In this document: piece by piece, positions 52,287 to 60,651 of the stretch
How the letters are laid out: every line of letters starts with the position of its first letter
How positions within the stretch are numbered: position 1 is the stretch's first letter
Origin: Conexibacter sp. S30A1
GTDB taxonomy: Bacteria > Actinomycetota > Thermoleophilia > Solirubrobacterales > Solirubrobacteraceae
Direction of reading: 5' to 3'
NCBI RefSeq assembly: GCF_023330665.1
Contig: NZ_CP097127.1
Coordinates: forward strand, 558,001 to 622,000
Length of the DNA stretch: 64,000 bases
Notes under the pieces: generated by a model
What the model saw: the letters and a program-made list of their open reading frames with translations, nothing else
The model's database searches: none
Told to the model about the DNA's origin: nothing
Program-made: the position numbers and the translations under genes

Positions 52287-53810
52287 ATGCTTGCCAGGGT
52301 GACGACGTTTGCGATCGACGGAGTTGAGCCGCGCCGGATCTCCGTTGAGGTTGACATCCGCCAGGGCCTGCCCACATTCACGATTGTGGGGCTTGGCGAT
52401 ACGGCCGTTCGCGAGTCGCGCGAGCGTGTGCGCGCGGCAATACAGAACTCCGGCTACGACTTTCCGCTGCGGCGGATCACGGCCAACCTCGCTCCGGCCT
52501 CGTTGCGCAAGGGTGGTCCGGGCTTCGACGCGGCGCTGGCACTCGCTGTCCTGGCCGCCAGCGGTCAGCTGGACCCCCAGCTGCTCTTGGAGGCGGCTGT
52601 CTTTGGCGAGCTTTCGCTGAGCGGTGAGCTTCGCGCGGCTGCGGGAACGCTTGCGGTCGCCGAGGGCGCCCGGCGACACGGCGTTCCGGCGCTGGTGGTG
52701 CCGCTCACGCAGGCGCGTGACGCTGCTCTCATCGGCGGTGTGCGGGTCCTCGGCGTCAGCGGGTTGCGAGCCGCTGTGGACGCGCTGACCGGACGCGTCA
52801 TTCCGCCTGATCCTGAGATGCCCGCGCATGTGGCGAGCGCGACCGATCGTCGGCTGCCCGATCTCGCCGACGTGCGTGGCCAACCCTTTGCCATCCGAGC
52901 GATGGAGATTGCCGCGGCCGGCGGCCACAACCTGCTCTTCGAGGGGCCGCCGGGCACAGGCAAGACGATGCTCGCGCGCCGCCTGCCATCGATCCTGCCC
53001 GCTCTCAGCAGAGCGGAGGCAATCGAGGTGACGCGGCTGTACTCGGTGGCGGGCCTGCACACCCAGGGATTGGTGATCTCACGCCCGTTTCGCGCGCCAC
53101 ATCACACCATTTCGGCCGCAGGTCTGGTCGGTGGCGGCACGCCGCCACGCCCTGGCGAGGCGTCGCTTGCGCATCGGGGAGTCCTCTTTCTGGACGAGCT
53201 CAGCGAGTTCCAGCGGCCGGCGATCGAGGCACTGCGCCAGCCGTTGGAAGAGGGCCGCGTGACGATTGTGCGCGGCCAGCGGGCGCTTCGCTTCCCGACC
53301 CGTTTCATGCTCGTGGCGGCCACCAACCCGTGCCCATGTGGCTACGCCGGGGTGGGCGATCGCTGCCAATGCTCCGAGACGGACCTGCGCCGCTACACGC
53401 GACGGTTGAGTGGCCCGTTGCTTGACCGGATCGACCTGCTGGTCACCGTCGGCCGACCGGCCGCCCAGGATCTCGACGGCTCGCCACAGACGAGCTCAGC
53501 GACGGTGCGGGCGCGGGTGGAGGAAGCGCGCGCACGCCAGCGCTCGCGACTGAGCGGAACGGGTGCGAGTTGCAACGCCGAACTCGACGCGGCGCTGATC
53601 CGCGAGCATGTGCGCCTCGACGGCGCAGCGCAGGCTGCCCTCGCCCGCGCATACACAGCCGGCGTCCTGTCGGCCCGCGGCCGTCAGCGGGTGTTGCGGG
53701 TTGCGCGCACCGTGGCCGACCTCGATGGGCGCAACCTCGTGTCCGCCACGGACGTGCTGACGGCGGTCGGTCTGCGGCAGCGGCTCGGCGATCCGGTGGC
53801 GGCGATCTGA
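52287..53810 (+). CDS. comM: ComM-like Mg-chelatase-type AAA+ ATPase
   Basis: ComM is a hexameric helicase that promotes branch migration during natural transformation. The 507-residue protein has the N-terminal Lon-like domain (VEVDIRQGLPTFTIVGLGDTAVRESRERV). Its AAA+ core shows FEGPPGTGKTMLARRLPSILP, LFLDELSEFQRPAIEALRQPLEEG, the Cys-rich NPCPCGYAGVGDRCQCSE insertion, and a C-terminal YTAGVLSARGRQRVLRVARTVADL. Paired with dprA, as in many bacteria. Confidence 0.95.
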   Translation: MLARVTTFAIDGVEPRRISVEVDIRQGLPTFTIVGLGDTAVRESRERVRAAIQNSGYDFPLRRITANLAPASLRKGGPGFDAALALAVLAASGQLDPQLLLEAAVFGELSLSGELRAAAGTLAVAEGARRHGVPALVVPLTQARDAALIGGVRVLGVSGLRAAVDALTGRVIPPDPEMPAHVASATDRRLPDLADVRGQPFAIRAMEIAAAGGHNLLFEGPPGTGKTMLARRLPSILPALSRAEAIEVTRLYSVAGLHTQGLVISRPFRAPHHTISAAGLVGGGTPPRPGEASLAHRGVLFLDELSEFQRPAIEALRQPLEEGRVTIVRGQRALRFPTRFMLVAATNPCPCGYAGVGDRCQCSETDLRRYTRRLSGPLLDRIDLLVTVGRPAAQDLDGSPQTSSATVRARVEEARARQRSRLSGTGASCNAELDAALIREHVRLDGAAQAALARAYTAGVLSARGRQRVLRVARTVADLDGRNLVSATDVLTAVGLRQRLGDPVAAI

Positions 53811-54922
53811 TGCGTATTCAGGCCTGCGAGGCATGCCTGCGGCGCACGTGGCTGCTTGCGAGGCTGGGTGGCTATCTGGATCATGTCCGGCAGCCGATCG
53901 AGACGGTTCTGGCGCTCGACGACGATGCGCTGGTCGCGCTGTGGGCCGGCGTCGCCGCCAGACGTGCAAGCGCCGAGCGACCCCAGCAGGAGTACGCGCG
54001 CTTCGGGCCGGGCGCGGCAGCGGCCGCCCGCCAACGTGCGACGGCCGTCGGCCTCGAGCTGATCTGCAGATGCGAGCCGGCCTACCCGGCGACGCTCCGA
54101 GCCTTGGCCGGCGGCCCGGCCGTGCTCCATGTCGCCGGTGGCTATCGGCGTCTGGCCGAGCTGCTGGCGGATGGATCGGTGGCGATCGTCGGTACCCGCA
54201 GGCCGACTGGCTATGGCAGCGAGGTGGCGCTCGGGCTGTCCCGGGAGCTCAGCGCGAGCGGCATGACGATCCTCAGTGGGATGGCGGTGGGGATCGACAG
54301 CCAGGCGCACCGTGGTGCGATTCTGGCCAGTGGCCGGACGATCGCGGTGCTGCCCGGAGACGCTGGCCAGCCGTACCCACGATCGAACAGAGCCCTGTAC
54401 CGGCAGATCCTGCGCGAAGGTGTGGCGGTAGGCGAGCTTGGCGTGGGAGTGGCTGTGCGGCGCTGGTCGCTGCTGGCGCGCAACCGCCTGGTGGCGGCGC
54501 TGGCGGATCTGACCGTGGTCGTCCAGGGTGCGTCGCGTTCGGGTTCACTCAAGACCGCGGGGCTGGCTGTGGCGTACGGCAGGCCGGTGGGCGCCGTGCC
54601 CGGATCGGTGTTGGTCCGCCAGTCGGAGGGGCCGCACGGGCTTCTGCGAGGTGGGGCGCTCCTGATACGAAGCGCACAGGATGCGCTCGACGCGGTCTGC
54701 GGTGTTGGCGTCAGGCACGCCCGAGAACCGGCCGCTGCGGTGTTGGGACCCGAACAGCGGGCGCTTCTGGAAGCGATCCGGGCGGGCGCGGAGACGCCCG
54801 CGGAAATCGCGCAGCTGGAAGAGCTGGCCGACGCCGGCAGCGCCCTCGCCGCGCTGTCGGAGCTGGAGCTGATCGGCTGCATCCGCCGTGTCGCAGGGGG
54901 GCGTTATGTCGCAACGGTTTGA
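53810..54922 (+). CDS. dprA: DNA-processing protein DprA
   Basis: DprA loads RecA on incoming single-stranded DNA. The ATG overlaps the comM stop (TGATG). The 370-residue protein has an N-terminal SAM-like helical region and the Rossmann fold with VAIVGTRRPTGYGSEVAL, ILSGMAVGIDSQAHRGAI, LPGDAGQPYPRSNRALYRQI and ARNRLVAALADLTVVVQGASRSGSLKTA. A winged-helix domain (from EQRALLEAI) closes the protein. With comM it hints at a capacity for DNA uptake, though no uptake genes are in view. Confidence 0.95.
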   Translation: MRIQACEACLRRTWLLARLGGYLDHVRQPIETVLALDDDALVALWAGVAARRASAERPQQEYARFGPGAAAAARQRATAVGLELICRCEPAYPATLRALAGGPAVLHVAGGYRRLAELLADGSVAIVGTRRPTGYGSEVALGLSRELSASGMTILSGMAVGIDSQAHRGAILASGRTIAVLPGDAGQPYPRSNRALYRQILREGVAVGELGVGVAVRRWSLLARNRLVAALADLTVVVQGASRSGSLKTAGLAVAYGRPVGAVPGSVLVRQSEGPHGLLRGGALLIRSAQDALDAVCGVGVRHAREPAAAVLGPEQRALLEAIRAGAETPAEIAQLEELADAGSALAALSELELIGCIRRVAGGRYVATV

Positions 54923-54947
54923 CGGGGTCGCCGCTGGACGAGTCTGA

Positions 54948-54953
54948 GATAAT
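54948..54953 (+). promoter_or_regulatory. GATAAT -10-like element of the 81-residue gene
   Basis: It ends 6 nt before GTG 54960 in the 37-bp gap after dprA. Confidence 0.4.
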
Positions 54954-54959
54954 CCCGGC

Positions 54960-55205
54960 GTGCGCTTTCTCAGAATGACACCCGGCCATGGAGAGGTCGT
55001 GATCGCTGAGGGCGATATCGAGCTTCCCGAGGCCGAGCGCGAACTCATCGCTGAGTTCCGCCGGCAACTGGACGCCGGCCTCTGGGCAGCAGTGCCCGTC
55101 GTCGGACGAGCTGGTCGGCGCGAGGCGGTCATGGTGCGCACCTTCGCAGAGGTGCCACGCGACGCGGAGCGCGTGATTTTCTTTCCGCGCGCCGCAGGCG
55201 GTTGA
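54960..55205 (+). CDS. hypothetical protein, 81 residues
   Basis: The product begins VRFLRMTPGHGEVVIAEGDIELPEAERELIAEF, has no membrane segment or signal, and contains VVGRAGRREAVMVRTFAEVP near its end. The alternation of strands and one helix suggests a small alpha/beta fold. I do not recognise the family. It is followed after 10 bp by another unknown gene, so they may be co-expressed. Confidence 0.65.
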   Translation: MRFLRMTPGHGEVVIAEGDIELPEAERELIAEFRRQLDAGLWAAVPVVGRAGRREAVMVRTFAEVPRDAERVIFFPRAAGG

Positions 55206-55215
55206 GGGCGGGCAC

Positions 55216-55845
55216 GTGTTGCTGCCGCTGAGTGTGTCTGCGATCGTCGCCCTGGCGCTGCTCTCCGATATGCTCGCCCCCCGCGTCGTGGCGGGCTGGG
55301 AGCGTTATCGGACGCATCGGATGCCAGTCGCGGCGCCCTTCCCCGATCCTGGCCGTGAGCGGCGCGCGGAGCAGACTGCACGGGAGCTGCTGCGCTCGTG
55401 CGTCGGTGAGGAGGAGTGGGGGATGTATCGCGACCTCGGCTTCATCCGTGTATGGGGCTCGCAGAGCGCAGCTCGAAGTGGCGGCGCCGAGTACGCCTAT
55501 CTGATCTATCCGCACCGGCCAATCATCTCCTATGAGCCGCAGACCGGCCGGCTGCTTGGCGAGCACTGCGTCGAGTTTCCCGATGACACCAGACCGTACG
55601 GCAGCTCCCGGCTGCCCGACTCTGATGATGTGCTGGCCAAGTGGATGGCGCTCACCGGCGACGAGCAGCGACTGCTGGCCAGCGCGAACCTGCATATGCC
55701 CGGTCGCCAGGTTGACGCAGATCAGGTCGCTCGCGACCTCTGGCGGCTCTCGCGTTGGGAGCAGGCACGCATGCGCGCGCTCGCCTCCGAGCTCGCAACT
55801 GGCCCGCGCGAGCAGGCTGATGAGCGTGGAGGCAGACGGGGCTAG
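55216..55845 (+). CDS. hypothetical membrane-anchored protein, 209 residues
   Basis: A hydrophobic N-terminus (LPLSVSAIVALALLSDMLAP) suggests a signal anchor. The soluble part has two Trp/Tyr-rich conserved-looking stretches, EEEWGMYRDLGFIRVWG and GGAEYAYLIYPHRPIISY. A later stretch reads SSRLPDSDDVLAKWMALTGDEQRL. No catalytic motif is evident and I cannot name the family. Its TAG lies within the 10-bp target duplicated by the downstream insertion element, so the element landed right at the stop without changing the protein. Confidence 0.7.
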   Translation: MLLPLSVSAIVALALLSDMLAPRVVAGWERYRTHRMPVAAPFPDPGRERRAEQTARELLRSCVGEEEWGMYRDLGFIRVWGSQSAARSGGAEYAYLIYPHRPIISYEPQTGRLLGEHCVEFPDDTRPYGSSRLPDSDDVLAKWMALTGDEQRLLASANLHMPGRQVDADQVARDLWRLSRWEQARMRALASELATGPREQADERGGRRG

Positions 55846-55848
55846 GCG
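55839..55848 (+). repeat. target site duplication, left copy
   Basis: GGGCTAGGCG is identical to 57315-57324 on the other side of the element. Ten bp fits the IS4 family. Confidence 0.85.
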
Positions 55849-55865
55849 CAATACCGTTAAGTTAG
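55849..55865 (+). repeat. left terminal inverted repeat
   Basis: CAATACCGTTAAGTTAG, the exact reverse complement of 57298-57314. Confidence 0.9.
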
Positions 55866-55893
55866 TGTCTGGTGGTGGGGTTATTGTTGTGGC

Positions 55894-57129
55894 GTGCCTC
55901 GGTCTGGTTGGGTCAAGCCGCAGTCTGATCAGCGTGTTTCGGATCACATCTCGGTTGGTGTTCTGACGCGGGTGTTTCCGCCGGAGCTGGTGGATCGGGT
56001 GGTGGCGCAGGCGGGGCGGCGGGAGCGGCGCCAGCGGCTTTTGCCGGCGCGGGTGGTGGTGTATTACGTGCTGGCGATGGCGTTGTTTGCCGATGCGTCC
56101 TATGAGGAGGTGATGCGCCGGTTGGTGGAGGGGCTCTCATGGGAGTCGGGCTGGCAGTCCTCGTGGGAGGTGCCGAGCAAGGTCGCGATCTTTTTGGCGC
56201 GTAAGCGTCTGGGGTCAGAGCCGCTTGCGCTGCTGTTTCACGCGGCTGCGCGTCCGTTGGCGGTGGAGGCGACCAGGGGCGCGTTCTACCGAGAGTGGCG
56301 GTTGATGAGCTTGGACGGGACGTGCCTGGATGTGGCTGACACGCCTGAGAACGAGACGTTGTTCGGGCGGCCGGGGACGGGCCGCGGGCAAGGGGTCGGC
56401 GCGTTTCCGCAGCTACGGCTGGTCGCGCTCTCAGAGACGGGCACGCACGCGATCTGCGAGGCGGCGCTGGGGCCGTACACGACCGGGGAGAACGCACTCG
56501 CTGATGAGCTTATCGGTACGCTTGAGGCGGGTCAGTTGTGCCTGGCCGACCGTGGCTTCTACAGCTTCAAGCGCTGGCTGAACGCCCGTGAAACCGGGGC
56601 ACAGTTGCTGTGGCGGGTGAAGGCGAACATGGTCCTCCCACGCGAGCGGCAGCTCACCGACGGCTCGTATCTGACCCGCATCTACAAAGACCAGAAAGAC
56701 CAGCGCGCCAAGCGCGACGGCGAGCAGGTCCGCGTGATCGAGTACCAGCTCGACGACGGCGCCCGCTCAGATCCCGAGCAGCGCTACCGGCTGATCTGCA
56801 CGATCCTCGACCCCGAGCACGGCCCCGCCGGCGAGCTCGGCGCGCTCTACCACCAACGCTGGGAGCTCGAGAACGCGCTGGATGAGCTGAAAACCCACCA
56901 GCGCGGTCCGCGCGTGGTGCTGCGCTCAAAGACCCCCGACGGCGTCTACCAGGAAGCCTACGGGTACCTGTGCGCCCACTACGCGATCCGCCGGCTGATG
57001 CACGATGCCGCTCTCGCCGCCGATGTCGATCCCGACCGATTGTCGTTCACCAGCGGCCTGCGTGCCGCCCAGCGCTCAGCCCGCACCAGACCGGGATTTT
57101 CCCCCCCACAGCCTCGCGACCGCTCATGA
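55894..57129 (+). CDS. IS4-family transposase, frame shifted near the 3' end
   Basis: The DDE transposase moves the element by cut and paste. The first Asp is in MSLDGTCLDVADT and the second in LCLADRGFYSFKRW. The Glu lies in YHQRWELENALDELK, a perfect Y(2)R(3)E(6)K signature. The open frame gives 411 residues and stops at 57129. The next frame, from about 57108 to the TAA at 57299-57301, encodes SLATAHERAVAEIL and NPRVIKRKMSNWPVKR, the usual C-terminus of such transposases. The switch occurs at TTTTCCCCCCC (57097-57107). One surplus base or a programmed +1 shift would explain it. The DDE core is complete either way. Confidence 0.88.
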   Translation: MPRSGWVKPQSDQRVSDHISVGVLTRVFPPELVDRVVAQAGRRERRQRLLPARVVVYYVLAMALFADASYEEVMRRLVEGLSWESGWQSSWEVPSKVAIFLARKRLGSEPLALLFHAAARPLAVEATRGAFYREWRLMSLDGTCLDVADTPENETLFGRPGTGRGQGVGAFPQLRLVALSETGTHAICEAALGPYTTGENALADELIGTLEAGQLCLADRGFYSFKRWLNARETGAQLLWRVKANMVLPRERQLTDGSYLTRIYKDQKDQRAKRDGEQVRVIEYQLDDGARSDPEQRYRLICTILDPEHGPAGELGALYHQRWELENALDELKTHQRGPRVVLRSKTPDGVYQEAYGYLCAHYAIRRLMHDAALAADVDPDRLSFTSGLRAAQRSARTRPGFSPPQPRDRS

Positions 57130-57301
57130 GCGGGCGGTCGCCGAGATCCTCGCCCAGCCACTCCCCGCCCGTCGCCTCCGTCGCAACCCGCGCGTCATCA
57201 AACGCAAGATGAGCAACTGGCCAGTCAAACGCGCCGAACACCGCAACACACCCAAGCCGACCAAACGTCCCGAAGACGCCATCACCGTACTAGCCGCCTA
57301 A
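57108..57301 (+). pseudogene. out-of-frame C-terminal part of the transposase
   Basis: This frame continues the transposase after the T4C7 run with about 63 residues rich in Arg and Lys (NPRVIKRKMSNWPVKRAEHR). Its TAA stop (57299-57301) overlaps the right inverted repeat. It has no start codon of its own in a suitable place. Confidence 0.75.
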
Positions 57302-57314
57302 CTTAACGGTATTG
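57298..57314 (-). repeat. right terminal inverted repeat
   Basis: CTAACTTAACGGTATTG, the exact reverse complement of the left repeat. Confidence 0.9.
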
Positions 57315-57324
57315 GGGCTAGGCG
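57315..57324 (+). repeat. target site duplication, right copy
   Basis: GGGCTAGGCG, identical to 55839-55848. Confidence 0.85.
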
Positions 57325-57471
57325 GTTTGTGCGGTCGGGTGTGCTGAAGCGTCCGCTGGCCGGTGCGGAGCATGGGCGCCAGCCGACCGCGCTTTCCGTG
57401 CTCTGGATGTGTTCTGGTCAACTGATAGGTGCCGCGTAAGCGCGGCCGTGAACCACGAATCTGGATGGCTG
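57325..57471 (+). other. intergenic region after the insertion element
   Basis: GCGGTCGG (57331-57338) and CCGACCGC (57383-57390) form an inverted repeat with a smaller CCGC/GCGG hairpin inside. It could be the original terminator of the 209-residue gene, now displaced by the element. No clear promoter for the next gene is seen; TAGGTG around 57426 is weak. Confidence 0.35.
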
Positions 57472-58704
57472 ATGCCCAACTGGACTGCGATCGCAAGCCG
57501 TTCTCGCCGCGCGCTGCGCGGCCGGCCGGCGCTGGCGGCGCTCGGCGGATTGCTCGCCACCCTGGCGCTCCTGGTGATCGGGTGCACGCCGGCGTGGGCG
57601 GCAGGCGGTGTCACGATCACCACCAGCTTCGAGAACGATCCGATCAGCGTGAACACGACCGATGCTGTTGGGTACGCGCTCACAAACACGACGGCGAGCG
57701 CGCAGACGGTGACGTTCACAGATGCCCTACCGGCCGGTGTGACGCTCGACAACCCCACCGCGGCGGCGCTGACCAACGGCTCGACCAGCGGCTGCAACCT
57801 CGTGCCGCCGGCAGCTGGACCTGGCGCCACATCGGTCACGGTCACGGTCACCGTGCCTCCGGCCACAGGTACGGCCTGCACCGTGTGGTTTGATGTCGTG
57901 GCATCGACACCCAGCAACGACCAGACGCTCGCAGATGCTTACACGGGGCTGTCCGCGAGCTCGGTTAAACCAGTTGCCACGCCGGGCGGGCTCATCGTGC
58001 TCTCGGACCCAACACTCAGCTTCACCTCGCCGGTCAACGGCCAGACCTTCTCCCTGGGCGAGATCGTCGACGCAAACTTCTCATGCGCTGCCAGCGATCC
58101 GCTGGATTCGATCGACAGCTTCTTCGGGACCGACGACGAAGGCAATCAGATCGAGTCCGGGGGACCGATTGACACCGTCGACCCGGGAACACACACACTT
58201 GAGGTTGACTGCTACAGCGCCGCCGGAGGCGGCTACGTCAGCCAGACCGTCAGCTACAGCGTCAGCTCATACACCCTGTTGGGCGTGCATGCTGCTCGTG
58301 GGAGCGACCAGATCTCTTATCGGACGCTCGTGCCGGCCGGCCAGCTCTTCACCCGGGTCTTCTATGGGAGCAAGCTGATCGCACTCAACAGGACGGCGGT
58401 GAGCGCGCAGGGGATCGCCACGGTGAGCTTCGGGCCGACAGCGGCCGGACGACGCCTGATCGGGTCGTTGCGGGGACGGTTTGCGACGCTCAGTCTCCAG
58501 GTCTCCTTTGAGCCGCAGGCGATCGGCAGCGGCGAGCAGCAGATCACGCCGGTGGCGGCAATCGTCACCAGCCGCCAGGTGAAGGTGCCGCTCTTGCGCC
58601 CGGCGCCACGGCAGGGGAAGCGTCGCCGCGTGCGTCCCCGCAGCCGCCGCATGCGTCCCCACAGCCGCCGCGTACGTCACCGCCACCAACTGCGCGCAGG
58701 CTGA
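57472..58704 (+). CDS. exported protein with DUF11-like domain
   Basis: From ATG 57472 the 410-residue product has a signal peptide: Arg-rich n-region (SRSRRALRGRP), hydrophobic LAALGGLLATLALLVIGC and a likely cut at AWAAG. Residues 45-160 resemble the DUF11/conserved-repeat beta-sandwich (YALTNTTASAQTVTFTDALPAGVTLDNP, VTVTVTVPPATGTACTVWF). A second Ig-like region follows (FTSPVNGQTFSLGEIVDANFSC). The C-terminus is extremely basic with three 7-residue repeats. It is probably a cell-surface or wall-associated protein. A longer in-frame start at 57409 would spoil the signal peptide. Confidence 0.75.
   Translation: MPNWTAIASRSRRALRGRPALAALGGLLATLALLVIGCTPAWAAGGVTITTSFENDPISVNTTDAVGYALTNTTASAQTVTFTDALPAGVTLDNPTAAALTNGSTSGCNLVPPAAGPGATSVTVTVTVPPATGTACTVWFDVVASTPSNDQTLADAYTGLSASSVKPVATPGGLIVLSDPTLSFTSPVNGQTFSLGEIVDANFSCAASDPLDSIDSFFGTDDEGNQIESGGPIDTVDPGTHTLEVDCYSAAGGGYVSQTVSYSVSSYTLLGVHAARGSDQISYRTLVPAGQLFTRVFYGSKLIALNRTAVSAQGIATVSFGPTAAGRRLIGSLRGRFATLSLQVSFEPQAIGSGEQQITPVAAIVTSRQVKVPLLRPAPRQGKRRRVRPRSRRMRPHSRRVRHRHQLRAG
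58624..58686 (+). repeat. three 21-bp tandem repeats in the exported-protein gene
   Basis: The units encode RRVRPRS, RRMRPHS and RRVRHRH at the C-terminus of the exported protein. Such an Arg/His tail could bind anionic wall polymers. Confidence 0.7.
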
Positions 58705-58848
58705 ACTGAGAGTCCGCTTATTCATCAATGCCTTAGGTGCGACTGCAATCGCTGCGATACCCTTGGTTAGGTAGGCGGCAGTCTTGGGTAGCCGCTTTGC
58801 GCAAGGCCAAGGCGTCCGCAAGGCCCGAACCGATGGGGAAGTGGCGTA
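58705..58848 (+). promoter_or_regulatory. 144-bp leader region before the L,D-transpeptidase gene
   Basis: TACCCT at 58758-58763 is a possible -10. The expected RNA contains GGCGGC/GCCGC arms (58775-58795) and two copies of CGCAAGGCC (58800-58808, 58817-58825). GGGTAGCCGC and CCCGAACC strings recall pieces of the c-di-AMP (ydaO) riboswitch, which controls wall hydrolases in actinobacteria, but the order and the rest of the consensus do not fit. A structured leader is likely; its class is unknown. Confidence 0.35.
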
Positions 58849-60564
58849 ATGCCTGCAGGTTCAAGTCGCAAAAACGTACGCGCGCAGCACAGTCGCCTCC
58901 GTTACTTCGTTGTGCCGCTGGTGGCGCTGCCGTTCGTGGTGGTCGCGGGACTGCTGGCTGTGGTCGCGCTATCGAGCGCGAACATCCGTGCTGGGCGTAC
59001 ATCGCTTGCGCAGATCACCCTGCCGACCGGCGGCGGACAGATCAGTCGCGTGGTGGCGATCGGTGGACCTGAACGCCAGGTGGTGGCGGTCAAGCTCGTG
59101 GGCGACCAGGTCCTGCCGGTGAGGCGTCTGCCGGCGGACTACCCAGTCACGGTGCAGGCGACCATCAGGCGTCCGGGCTGGATCTCCTGGCTGACCGGCT
59201 CAGAGCAGCAGGTTCAGGTCAATGAGACGACCCCGACGCCGCATCTGATCTCCACCTTCCTGACCCGCGGACAGGGCCGCCTGCTAACGGTCCAGTTCTC
59301 CACCCCCGTGGCGGCGGTGGGCGCGGGGGCCGTGGGCGCAAAGGTCGCAGCGCGACCGCTCTCCGCCCCGACCACCAGCTACAACCTAGCCGAGCAGGCG
59401 AGTGCCGGCACGGCCGACGTCGCCGCCGCCGCGCGCAGCTGGGAGATCCCCACCGTCACGCCTGTCTCCTGGTTCCCGGCCGGCGCGAACGCCACGGCGG
59501 TAGCCACACCCGCGCCCGGAACGACGATCACGCCCAACACCCGTATCACCCTCACATTCTCAAAGGATGTCTCGAGTGTGCTCGGCAGCCATCTGCCGCC
59601 GGTTGCGCCCAGCGGCTCCGGCAGCTGGCACCGGCTCAACGCCCACTCGATCCAGTTTGTCCCACAGGGGTACGGCTACGGTCTCGGCGCCAACGTCTCG
59701 GTCTCGCTTCCCTCCGACGTGAATCTGGTTGGCGGTAAGACGCACGGGTCCGACCCGGTCGGCCAGTGGACGGTACCGGTCGGCTCGACGCTGGCGCTAC
59801 AGGAGCTGTTGGCCGAGCTCGGCTATCTGCCGCTGAACTTCACCCCGTCCAGCTCGGCAACGACGACGACGACAACAAACGCCACGCCCGCAGCCGGCCA
59901 GACGACCGCCACCTCGGCCGCGACCACGGCGGCGACAGCCACCACGCTCGCCGGCAGCCCGGCAGCCGAGGAGGCCGCGATTGTCAACCCGCCGCAGGGA
60001 ACCTTCACCTGGCGCTATCCGAACACCCCCGCGCAGCTCAAGGCGCTCTGGTCGCCGACGGGCTGGACGGAGCTCACCCGCGGCGCCGTGATGGCGTTTG
60101 AGAATGCCAACGGACTCACCACCGACGGGATCGCCGGGCCGATCGTCTGGCGGACGCTGATCAAGGCTGCGGTGGCCGACAAGCAGAACACCTTCGGCTA
60201 CACGTTCGTGATGGTCAGCAAGACGCTGCCCGAGAACATCAAGGTCTGGCACAACGGCCAGATCGTCGTGCAGGGACTCGCCAACACGGGGATTCCACAG
60301 TCACCAACTGCCGATGGCACCTTCGCCGTCTACGAGCACATCCCCGTCGGGACGATGAGCGGCACGAATCCCAATGGCACGCCCTACCACGACACCGGCA
60401 TACCGTGGATCAGCTACTTCAACGGCGGCGACGCCCTGCACGGGTTCATCCGCGCGTCCTACGGATTTCCGCAGAGCCTCGGCTGTGTGGAGATGCCGTT
60501 CTCGGAAGCCGGGCAGGTGTACCCCTACACCCCGATCGGGACCATCGTCCACATCAGCCAGTAG
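58849..60564 (+). CDS. L,D-transpeptidase (YkuD) with peptidoglycan-binding domain
   Basis: The enzyme cross-links peptidoglycan by 3-3 bonds outside the membrane. A signal anchor (YFVVPLVALPFVVVAGLLAVVAL) is followed by Ig-like segments (WFPAGANATAVATPAPGTTITPNTRITLTFSKDV) and a Thr/Ala-rich linker (about residues 335-370). Next come a peptidoglycan-binding domain (TRGAVMAFENANGLTTDGIAGPIVW) and the YkuD domain. Its active site is intact: HGFIRASYGFPQSLGCVEMP, with the catalytic His and Cys. The 571-residue layout resembles actinobacterial Ldt proteins. Confidence 0.92.
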   Translation: MPAGSSRKNVRAQHSRLRYFVVPLVALPFVVVAGLLAVVALSSANIRAGRTSLAQITLPTGGGQISRVVAIGGPERQVVAVKLVGDQVLPVRRLPADYPVTVQATIRRPGWISWLTGSEQQVQVNETTPTPHLISTFLTRGQGRLLTVQFSTPVAAVGAGAVGAKVAARPLSAPTTSYNLAEQASAGTADVAAAARSWEIPTVTPVSWFPAGANATAVATPAPGTTITPNTRITLTFSKDVSSVLGSHLPPVAPSGSGSWHRLNAHSIQFVPQGYGYGLGANVSVSLPSDVNLVGGKTHGSDPVGQWTVPVGSTLALQELLAELGYLPLNFTPSSSATTTTTTNATPAAGQTTATSAATTAATATTLAGSPAAEEAAIVNPPQGTFTWRYPNTPAQLKALWSPTGWTELTRGAVMAFENANGLTTDGIAGPIVWRTLIKAAVADKQNTFGYTFVMVSKTLPENIKVWHNGQIVVQGLANTGIPQSPTADGTFAVYEHIPVGTMSGTNPNGTPYHDTGIPWISYFNGGDALHGFIRASYGFPQSLGCVEMPFSEAGQVYPYTPIGTIVHISQ

Positions 60565-60651
60565 CGCGACTCCGCGGAGTTGTGCCTGTGCGCGCAACCG
60601 CTTTTGATCGACGCCAGGGACGGCGGTCGCGGCAGCTGAAGGGCGGTGCGA

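Larger units (their letters stand above)
55849..57314 (+). mobile_element. IS4-family insertion sequence, 1,466 bp
   Basis: The element is bounded by perfect 17-bp terminal inverted repeats, CAATACCGTTAAGTTAG at 55849-55865 and its reverse complement at 57298-57314. It is flanked by 10-bp direct repeats (55839-55848 and 57315-57324). It contains one transposase gene with a DDE catalytic set and the YREK signature of IS4. Both ends and the duplication are intact, so the insertion is probably recent. A T4C7 run near the 3' end of the transposase shifts the reading frame. Confidence 0.93.

Noticed and set aside
57409-57471. earlier start of the exported protein
   Set aside because: It would place 21 polar residues before the signal peptide; ATG 57472 gives a proper n-region.
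58705-58848. c-di-AMP (ydaO) riboswitch before the L,D-transpeptidase
   Set aside because: Only short strings match; the conserved AGCTAACC and GGGGACC elements are missing and the order is wrong. Kept as an unclassified leader.
60569-60580. ACTCCGCGGAGT palindrome as the L,D-transpeptidase terminator
   Set aside because: The two arms meet with no loop room and no T-tract follows; at most a weak protein site.
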